Shown here: positions 1 to 5,771 of the stretch, one piece after another
How positions within the stretch are numbered: the first letter of the stretch is position 1
Layout of the letters: every line of letters begins with the position of its first letter
From: Candidatus Omnitrophota bacterium
Lineage (GTDB): Bacteria; Omnitrophota; Koll11; JAHIPI01
Length of the DNA stretch: 10,919 nucleotides
Assembly (NCBI GenBank): GCA_028718265.1
Contig: JAQUMG010000046.1
Coordinates: 1 to 10,919, forward strand
Direction of reading: 5' to 3'
Notes under the pieces: model-generated
What the model was told of the DNA's origin: nothing
What the model saw: only the letters and a program-made list of their open reading frames with translations
Databases searched by the model: none
Position numbers and translations under genes: made by a program

Positions 1-1
1 G

Positions 2-3000
2 TTCTCAAATTACGGGTTCGGTATTAACGTATCTGCCCCGGGAGGCGGCTTTAAAGGAGAACTGCCGGACGCTTACGGGATGTATAACATACTTTCTACT
101 ATGCCGGATAATTCGGAAATAGCCGATTCAAGGCCCCAGCTTCAGGTTTCGTCGGGTTACTGGCGGATCGCAGGTACTTCAATGGCTTGCCCGCATGTAG
201 CCGGAGTAGCGGCCCTTATAAAAAGCCGGTACCCCGATGCTCAACCCGACGAAATACGCGGCAGGATTATGGCAGGAGCGGACAATATAGACTCACTCAA
301 TCCTGATTTTAAGAACTGTCTCGGAGCGGGGAGAATAAATGCCTATCAATCTCTCATCACAGAACCTGCCCCGCTTATAAGGCTGACAGAGATAAAATAT
401 GATGAGATGACTTTAACTAAAACAGGCAATATCAAAGTTTATTTAAAAAGTTTCTGGGGAAAGGCAATTAACGTCGAGGCTGTATTATCAACGTATGACC
501 CGCGGGTTACTTTAAATCAATCAAGCGCGAACTTTGGTGACATCAACGCCGACGAAACAAAGTCAAATTCCCTTAGCCCGTTTAACATATCTATCAGTCC
601 TGGTTTCCCTGCCGGAGAAGCTATAGATTTGCAGCTTACCATTACCGCCGGAGGCGGCTATGAAAAAACCTACGATTTTGCCATACCTGTCACTTACTTC
701 GCGGCTGTTAAAAATACCCGGCTGCCACTGGAAGATTCGTTTACGACATGCTTAAGCACGGGAGATTACGATAATGACGGTTATACGGATGTCATAGTCA
801 CGGGTATGAGTGATGACGAGGCAAGATTTTACAGAAATAACCATGACGGATCCTTTGTTCAGGTCAACGATGATACAGGGGTGCATTGCGAGGCCCGCGC
901 CATAACATCCCTGTTTTTTGACCTCAATAATGACGGCTTTCAGGATATACTTGTAGGCCAGGTTGTTAACAGTCTGGGGACCGAAGATCCGGCCGACGAT
1001 ATTATAGGATACACCAAATTATTCCTTAATAACGGGAACGGGATGTTTACCGACATATCTCTATCGAGCGGTATAAGCGATTTTACACATTGTAGAAGCG
1101 CTATAGCTCTTGATTATAATAACGACTCTTTTACGGATATTTTATTGGGTTCTCAGGACGATTCTCAGTCGATAGCCCTCATGAGAAATAACGGCAACGG
1201 GACTTTCTCTAATGTGACAAATGGAGCAGGTATCAGTAAGATTCCACATACATACCCGAATCTGGTAGCTTTCGACTATGACAATGACGGTGACCAGGAT
1301 TTGTTTGTAACAGGCGAGTTTAATCTTGATAACAGGCACTACCTTTACAGAAATAACGGCGACGGCACATTTACGGATTGCGCGGCAGCAGCCGGGATAG
1401 ACATTGCAAGAGGCGGCGCTTTCGGTGCCGCGGCAGGCGACTATAACAATGACGGATTCATAGACTTATATGTGGCAGGCCTTATGACCTCCCCTTCATA
1501 TGGTGTCAGGCCGTCGAAATACGACGCCTTGTACATGAATAACGGCGACGGTACATTTACAGACGTTTCGGAGCAGGCCGGCGACCCGGGCACTACGCAG
1601 GAAGGCATGCATTACGGCAACGACTTTTTCGACTTTGATAACGACGGCTATCTTGATCTTTATATAGCCGAAGGCGGATTGAGCCCCGAGAAAAATGCGT
1701 TATTCAGGAATAACCGGGACGGCACCTTTACGGCGATAACCGATAAGGCGTTTTACGCTTTTGTCAGGCCGGCATTCGGAGCCAGCGTCATATTCGATTA
1801 CAATAATGACGGAGCAATGGACGTATATGCGCTATCCAGCACATTTTTTTCAGCCGGGGGAGACGGGGCATTTTTCGAGAACATGACGGGCACGAAAAAT
1901 AACTGGATTAAAATAAAGCTTGAAGGCAGCGTAAGCGCGCGCGACGCCCACGGCGCGAAAATATATGTAACGGCAGGCGGCCGCACCCAGCTTAGGGAAG
2001 TGCATAGCTCGCCCGTCCAGACACAGCCGGTCAATTTCGGGTTAGGGAATGAGACGTTTATAAATGAGATAGAAGTCTGTTGGCCGAGCGGCCTTACGCA
2101 GAAGGTAACCGGTGTCGCTGCTAATCAGATTATAGTAATATCCGAAGCGGCGACAGAAGGTCCCTTTATTTATACGGTTATACCGAATGCGGTTTATGCA
2201 GGCGATACTGTTACTATTACCGGCCGGAACTTCGGCGCATTTAGCGGTACGGCCTGTGTCAAATTCGGTAATAATGCCGGGGTAGAGGTTATAAGCTGGT
2301 CCGATACGGAAATTACATGCAAGATTCCGGTTGACGCGGTAAGCGATGTCATACGCGTAATAACAGAGACCGGAGCAAGCAATAAAGTGCGCGTTGCCGT
2401 CAAAATAGGGAATCCCCCTGTGAATCTTACCGGCAACATTGTATATCCTTACAAAATAGCGCTCACATGGCAGGACAACTGTCAGGGTGAAGACGGATTC
2501 ATAATAGAGCGCGGCGAAGAATCCGGCGGCCCGTTTACGCAAGTAGGCACGTCTTCATACAACAACCCCCGCTACATCGACACTGGTGTTATAGAGGGCA
2601 GGACATACTACTACAGGGTATGTGCCTATAACAGCGCGGGTAATTCGGGATATTCAAACATAGCCATGATAACGCCGGGTATGATCCTTATAACTGCCCC
2701 GGAAAATTTAAGGATCTCATCATCCGGAGGAATATCCGCTCTTTATATTGCCTGGACCGACTGCTCAAATAATGAGGACGGCTTCATAGTAGAACGCAGT
2801 GAATCTCCGGATAGCGGATTTGCGCAGATAGCGGTAGTTTCCTCTGCCAATGTCACTTATGCAGACTACCGTGTTGCCATCGGCATAACATATTATTACA
2901 GAGTCTGTGCATATAACGATGTGGGCAATTCGGCATATTCGAATGTATTGGAGGCCAAGCTTACCATGCCTGCGCCGTCAAATTTGAAAGCGCAGGCCGT

Positions 3001-5032
3001 ATCGCCGACGCAGATAAATCTCTCATGGATGGATCATTCGACTAGTGAGGAAGGATTCATAATAGAGCGAAGCGAAAGTCCAGACACAGGATTTGCAGTT
3101 GTCGCAACGCTTCCCGCCGACACCATTACTTATAATGATGCAGAAGTTTCCGGTACCACGGCGCACTATTACAGAATATGTGCGTACGACAGCACAGGCA
3201 ATTCAGCATATTCCAACATAGCGAAAAGTACAGTCTTTATATGTGCCCCGACCGATCTGGCAGGTGAGGCTGTATCATCAACTAAGATACGTCTTACGTG
3301 GAAAGATAATTCCGATAATGAAACCTATTTCATGATATACCGAAAATATGCTACCGACCCTCACTACGAACATACAAATTCGGCAAATAGGAACGCGACA
3401 ACATACCTTAGCGAATATCTTAAGCCAAGTACCACATATTATTATGTGGTGCGTGCATTTAATAACTCTGGATATTCGGAGTTTTCGAACGAAATATCCG
3501 TTACCACTCTTGCCAATTCGCCTCCGGTCTTGGATCCGATCGACAACAAAATTGTAAATGAAGGACAACCCTTGCAGTTTACTATTTCAGGCACAGACGT
3601 CGATGGCGATTACTTAACATACTCAACATCAGCTCCTCCTGCTGACGGGATGGTATTCAAGGGGAAGACAGGGGCATACTCATGGACACCCACACCTTTT
3701 CAGGCCGGAGAGTATGCTATGACGTTTACGGTATCGGATGGCCAGCTTAGCGATTCCGAGACTATATCTATAAACGTCCTGGACACAATAGATGAAGTCG
3801 CACCCGGCGAATCCATACAGGATGCGGTAAATAATGCCGCGGCAGGAGATACTTTATACATCGGCGGTGGAACATACGAAGGCGATATAAACGTGCAGAA
3901 TAAAAATATAACCATAAGAGGCATAAGCGTTTTTGACACTACCATAAAAGGCAACATCTCGTCGTGTAATTCCAATTCATCCATAGAGGACCTAACCATT
4001 ATTTATAAACAAGGAAGTACCATCACTTACTCAAACGAGTATTACACAGACTTTAAGCTTGCAGCAGACGCCGGCATTACCGCAGTCAATTCAGACATAA
4101 CTGTCAGAAACTGCACCATCATGCCTGATTTCGACATATTTGGTATAGATAAATTCGGCAAAGGAATCCAGATATGGAACTTATACGGTAATCCCGACAT
4201 AGCGCCTCTAATCGAGAATTGCGAGATTTTAAATGCCGATGCAGGCATATATCTCTATTCCCAGGTTTTTGGCGGGGCCATCCTCGGCGAAATAAAGAAT
4301 AACCAATTGGAGAATAATAACTGCAGCATAGTTATGAGAATGCACAAGGAAAAACCGCTTATTCAGGATAACGCAATCTCCTACTCAATGAACGGTATCC
4401 ACATAACCTACGAAGACGATGCGCTACTAGAGGAACGGCTCAGTAATATCATCACTAACACCTTCCACAGCAATACCTGTGACATATGGTGTGATGAGAC
4501 CGGCGTCATTGCGAAGAGTTACAATAACCTTATAAGAAACAGCGGCTTTGAGGAATCATTCTGGCCGCCTGCCTTCTGGTCTGAATGGAGCGGGGCAGCA
4601 GGGTCGCCGGAAGACGGCGGCGCCTATGGATATATATATGATATGGTAAGTCATTCAGGCCGGTATTGCGTTGTGCGCGGCTTGTATGGCACAACTATCC
4701 GTTGGGGTGGGTTCAGCCAGGATGTAGCCGTAAATCCGGGAGACTTTGTAATGATGAACGGCTGGCTGATGAGCCCCGAATCCAAACCGCTTTCCAATGG
4801 GGCGGAGGCGCATATAGAACTTGTTTTCCTTTCGGCGGACGGGACAGAACTTATAAAACATCAAAGCGCCCAATTGACAAGTGGAAGCGGCTGGGTGCGG
4901 CGCTCCATTACACAGACAGCACCTGCAGGAACTACAACTGCGCGCATAAATTTCGTTCTTGTAGGTACAAATGACAGTTCATCGGGAGAAGTATATTTTG
5001 ATGATGCTTTTTTAAGTGCCGCAAGCCAGTGA
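2..5032 (+). CDS. Giant multidomain subtilisin-family (S8) serine protease, 5' end missing
   Basis: Probably a secreted subtilase. The frame is open from base 2 and already reads subtilase sequence (SNYG...SAPGG, residues 2-15 of the visible part), so the ATG at 80 is internal and the real start, signal peptide, pro-region and the catalytic Asp and His lie upstream. GTSMACPHVAG carries the nucleophile Ser60. Domains in order (visible residue numbers): S8 C-terminal part 1-118; beta-sandwich about 119-234; seven FG-GAP/VCBS repeats about 235-630; ASPIC/UnbV 634-718 (RDAHGAK, FGLG, WPSG); IPT/TIG 720-802; four fibronectin III domains 803-1170; He_PIG/cadherin-like 1171-1262; pectin-lyase-fold beta-helix about 1263-1508 (starts PGESIQDAVNNAAAGDTLYI); C-terminal jelly-roll-like domain 1509-1676 (begins NLIRNSGFEE). 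No sortase motif or membrane anchor is seen at the C terminus. The protease call is firm; the roles of the accessory domains in adhesion or glycan binding are inferred. No clear intrinsic terminator follows. Confidence 0.93.
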   Translation, partial: FSNYGFGINVSAPGGGFKGELPDAYGMYNILSTMPDNSEIADSRPQLQVSSGYWRIAGTSMACPHVAGVAALIKSRYPDAQPDEIRGRIMAGADNIDSLNPDFKNCLGAGRINAYQSLITEPAPLIRLTEIKYDEMTLTKTGNIKVYLKSFWGKAINVEAVLSTYDPRVTLNQSSANFGDINADETKSNSLSPFNISISPGFPAGEAIDLQLTITAGGGYEKTYDFAIPVTYFAAVKNTRLPLEDSFTTCLSTGDYDNDGYTDVIVTGMSDDEARFYRNNHDGSFVQVNDDTGVHCEARAITSLFFDLNNDGFQDILVGQVVNSLGTEDPADDIIGYTKLFLNNGNGMFTDISLSSGISDFTHCRSAIALDYNNDSFTDILLGSQDDSQSIALMRNNGNGTFSNVTNGAGISKIPHTYPNLVAFDYDNDGDQDLFVTGEFNLDNRHYLYRNNGDGTFTDCAAAAGIDIARGGAFGAAAGDYNNDGFIDLYVAGLMTSPSYGVRPSKYDALYMNNGDGTFTDVSEQAGDPGTTQEGMHYGNDFFDFDNDGYLDLYIAEGGLSPEKNALFRNNRDGTFTAITDKAFYAFVRPAFGASVIFDYNNDGAMDVYALSSTFFSAGGDGAFFENMTGTKNNWIKIKLEGSVSARDAHGAKIYVTAGGRTQLREVHSSPVQTQPVNFGLGNETFINEIEVCWPSGLTQKVTGVAANQIIVISEAATEGPFIYTVIPNAVYAGDTVTITGRNFGAFSGTACVKFGNNAGVEVISWSDTEITCKIPVDAVSDVIRVITETGASNKVRVAVKIGNPPVNLTGNIVYPYKIALTWQDNCQGEDGFIIERGEESGGPFTQVGTSSYNNPRYIDTGVIEGRTYYYRVCAYNSAGNSGYSNIAMITPGMILITAPENLRISSSGGISALYIAWTDCSNNEDGFIVERSESPDSGFAQIAVVSSANVTYADYRVAIGITYYYRVCAYNDVGNSAYSNVLEAKLTMPAPSNLKAQAVSPTQINLSWMDHSTSEEGFIIERSESPDTGFAVVATLPADTITYNDAEVSGTTAHYYRICAYDSTGNSAYSNIAKSTVFICAPTDLAGEAVSSTKIRLTWKDNSDNETYFMIYRKYATDPHYEHTNSANRNATTYLSEYLKPSTTYYYVVRAFNNSGYSEFSNEISVTTLANSPPVLDPIDNKIVNEGQPLQFTISGTDVDGDYLTYSTSAPPADGMVFKGKTGAYSWTPTPFQAGEYAMTFTVSDGQLSDSETISINVLDTIDEVAPGESIQDAVNNAAAGDTLYIGGGTYEGDINVQNKNITIRGISVFDTTIKGNISSCNSNSSIEDLTIIYKQGSTITYSNEYYTDFKLAADAGITAVNSDITVRNCTIMPDFDIFGIDKFGKGIQIWNLYGNPDIAPLIENCEILNADAGIYLYSQVFGGAILGEIKNNQLENNNCSIVMRMHKEKPLIQDNAISYSMNGIHITYEDDALLEERLSNIITNTFHSNTCDIWCDETGVIAKSYNNLIRNSGFEESFWPPAFWSEWSGAAGSPEDGGAYGYIYDMVSHSGRYCVVRGLYGTTIRWGGFSQDVAVNPGDFVMMNGWLMSPESKPLSNGAEAHIELVFLSADGTELIKHQSAQLTSGSGWVRRSITQTAPAGTTTARINFVLVGTNDSSSGEVYFDDAFLSAASQ
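704..1900 (+). repeat. Seven FG-GAP/VCBS repeats, predicted seven-bladed beta-propeller
   Basis: Seven calcium-loop motifs of the D-x-(D/N)-x-D-G-x-x-D type lie in one frame, with first Asp codons at 764, 920, 1112, 1274, 1439, 1631 and 1796, that is every 52 to 64 residues. Most are followed by an NN-x-(D/N)-G-(T/S/M)-F turn typical of the family. Seven such repeats make a complete integrin-alpha-like propeller, and the UnbV domain directly after them is the usual partner in CRTAC1/ASPIC proteins. The third motif is altered (DYNNDSFTD, Ser in place of Gly). Calcium binding and a ligand-binding role are inferred from the family. Confidence 0.88.
2408..3512 (+). repeat. Four tandem fibronectin type III domains
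   Basis: Four copies of about 91 to 95 residues each carry the FnIII signature: a Pro-x-Asn/Asp-Leu start, a W-x-D core (LTWQD, IAWTD, LSWMD, LTWKD) and a Y-Y-x-(V/I)-x-A-(Y/F)-(N/D) strand. The equivalent Tyr/His codon that opens the last strand is at 2606, 2891, 3164 and 3437, a spacing of 285, 273 and 273 bases. Copies 2 and 3 share the run ERSESPD, so they look like the most recent duplicates, while copy 4 is more divergent. Such repeats are common spacers in bacterial extracellular enzymes. Confidence 0.9.
3786..4525 (+). other. Right-handed parallel beta-helix (pectin-lyase fold) segment of the protease protein
   Basis: The region opens with the characteristic first-coil sequence of secreted beta-helix proteins (PGESIQDAVNNAAAGDTLYI, then GTYEGDINVQNKNITIRG). 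Short strand/turn coils rich in Asn and Ile follow, such as IENCEILNADAGIYLYS, GEIKNNQLENNN and IQDNAISYSMNGIHI. This matches DUF1565/NosD-like and pectate-lyase-like folds. I cannot identify a lyase or hydrolase active site, so it may be a binding or structural module rather than a second enzyme. Confidence 0.75.
4526..5029 (+). other. C-terminal jelly-roll carbohydrate-binding-like domain of the protease protein
   Basis: The segment begins NLIRNSGFEE and then continues with Trp/Phe-rich beta-strand sequence. The start is the form seen in CBM4/9/16-type and related beta-jelly-roll modules (N-L-(I/V)-x-N-G-x-F-E-x-x-x-x-x-W). It ends with GEVYFDDAFLSAAS, and a V-Y-F-D-D-(V/A)-x-L strand is the usual final strand of these modules. 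Sugar binding is inferred from fold resemblance only. Confidence 0.65.
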
Positions 5033-5064
5033 TCCATAAATCCCCGCCGCTTAGATATCAACAT

Positions 5065-5106
5065 AAAGGAGTGTTAATGATAAAAAAGATAGTTTTTGTC
5101 TATTGA
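5065..5106 (+). other. Nine-codon mini-ORF (MIKKIVFVY) behind a strong Shine-Dalgarno sequence
   Basis: AAAGGAG at 5065-5071 lies five bases before ATG 5077, the best ribosome binding site in the window. It serves a frame of only nine codons, MIKKIVFVY, ending at TGA 5104-5106. The peptide resembles the first residues of a signal peptide (compare MKKIIFAAA of the gene at 5772). After the stop the same frame reads ten more mostly hydrophobic or basic codons to TAA 5137. It could be the stump of a decayed secreted-protein gene, a leader peptide, or chance. I do not claim a product. Confidence 0.35.
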
Positions 5107-5131
5107 TATATGCTAATTTTTAAGGTATATT
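5103..5131 (+). promoter_or_regulatory. Predicted sigma70-type promoter for the PilZ gene
   Basis: A -35 box TTGATA at 5103-5108 and a -10 box TATATT at 5126-5131 each match the consensus in five of six positions and are separated by exactly 17 bases. Transcription would begin near 5138 and give a leader of about 113 nt before the PilZ ATG. The -35 box overlaps the stop codon of the nine-codon mini-ORF. Confidence 0.6.
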
Positions 5132-5182
5132 TAAAGTAAAGAAAGAAGAAACGCTAAGTTAACAAAATTTTTCAACGATAAA

Positions 5183-5211
5183 GGCAAAACCGCTTTTTGG
5201 GTGGTTGTGCC
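5183..5211 (+). promoter_or_regulatory. Leader hairpin upstream of the PilZ gene, faintly GEMM-like
   Basis: The arms at 5183-5193 (GGCAAAACCGC) and 5201-5211 (GTGGTTGTGCC) pair over 11 positions with one A.G mismatch and one G.U pair, closing a seven-base loop TTTTTGG. It has no U-tract after it, so it is not a terminator. The left side (ATAAAGGCAAA, then CC...GG, then GCC) recalls the first half of the c-di-GMP-I (GEMM) riboswitch. However, the conserved GACGCAAA strand and the second helix are absent, so I call only a structured leader. Confidence 0.45.
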
Positions 5212-5250
5212 GGCGGCGTGGAGGTTTGATTTTAGAAAGGACGAAGTAAA

Positions 5251-5679
5251 ATGAGCGCTAACCATATAGAACATCAGAGGGTTACGGCGTTTTTGACAAA
5301 GAGAGCGCTTGAAACATACGCGGCGCAGCCGGACAGGCGAAAATACCCGCGCATAGATAAGAATTTAATAATAGTATTCAGAAAAATGGATTCTATGGAG
5401 CAATGTGATACCGCCGTTACGGACGATATGGGCATGGGCGGGTTCAGGATTAAGGCAGCGTTTCTCGGAAATCCTTTATCGGCAAATGACATTATAGAGG
5501 TAATCATTAAAGACCCACGAAATAACATTAAACCGGTAATAGCGATAGGACGCGTTGCATGGATAAAAGAAAAAAGCTATGATAACTACGAAATAGGAGT
5601 AATGCTTACCAACATAGCGCGAAAATACAGAAAGAAATTTATAAAATACCTGAAGGCGCAGATAGACTTGAAGTACTAA
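5251..5679 (+). CDS. Small PilZ-domain protein, probable c-di-GMP receptor
   Basis: A 142-residue cytoplasmic protein made of a short N-terminal helical stretch (about 1-28) and one PilZ domain (about 29-140). PilZ domains bind the second messenger c-di-GMP through an RxxxR motif and a (D/N)xSxxG motif. Here R30-KYP-R34 gives the first. The second reads D59-M-G-M-G-G64, with Gly where Ser is usual. The C-terminal half (GRVAWI...NYEIGVML) is typical of the domain. There is no output domain, so it likely acts by binding a partner protein. The start is supported by AAAGGA at 5236-5241, nine bases upstream. It has its own promoter (5103-5131) and a terminator-like hairpin just after the stop, so it is likely monocistronic. 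Family confident; partner and process unknown. Confidence 0.87.
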   Translation: MSANHIEHQRVTAFLTKRALETYAAQPDRRKYPRIDKNLIIVFRKMDSMEQCDTAVTDDMGMGGFRIKAAFLGNPLSANDIIEVIIKDPRNNIKPVIAIGRVAWIKEKSYDNYEIGVMLTNIARKYRKKFIKYLKAQIDLKY

Positions 5680-5680
5680 A

Positions 5681-5731
5681 CCGGATCCGTATTATATTCT
5701 CTGAATAAAGAGAATTTTTTATCCGGCCTTT
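5681..5731 (+). terminator. Nested terminator-like hairpin after the PilZ gene
   Basis: The inner hairpin pairs ATTCTCT (5696-5702) with AGAGAAT (5709-5715) around GAATAA and runs into six T (5715-5720). An outer inverted repeat CCGGAT (5681-5686) / ATCCGG (5721-5726) encloses it and is followed by CC and TTTTT (5727-5733 region). Either stem plus T-run would work as a Rho-independent terminator. It starts one base after the PilZ stop codon. The 45 bases between it and the next ATG hold a ribosome binding site and only a weak TATAAA (-10-like) at 5743-5748 without a good -35. Confidence 0.65.
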
Positions 5732-5771
5732 TTAACTGCTTATATAAAGTTTATTCGAAGGACAAGGCAAT

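Noticed and set aside
80..82. ATG at 80 as the start of the protease gene
   Set aside because: The frame is open upstream to base 2 and encodes typical subtilase residues (SNYG, SAPGG). No ribosome binding site fits, and an S8 domain cannot begin just before the Ser motif.
2042..2542. 166-codon open frame on the minus strand
   Set aside because: It is opposite the UnbV, IPT and FnIII codons of the protease gene and shows no domain or start signal.
3786..4525. Active pectate or polysaccharide lyase in the beta-helix
   Set aside because: The fold is visible, but I cannot point to a lyase catalytic Arg/Lys or calcium site, so no activity is claimed.
5033..5064. Intrinsic terminator after the protease gene
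   Set aside because: I found no GC-rich inverted repeat followed by a T-run in this gap.
5171..5250. Complete c-di-GMP-I (GEMM) riboswitch
   Set aside because: Only the first helix and GGCAAA are similar. The conserved GACGCAAA strand, second helix and tetraloop receptor are not present, so a full riboswitch is not supported.
5718..5748. Promoter directly before the glycanase gene
   Set aside because: TATAAA at 5743-5748 or TATATA at 5741-5746 could be a -10 box, but the bases about 17 upstream (TATCCG, TTTATC) are poor -35 boxes and fall in the terminator-like hairpin.
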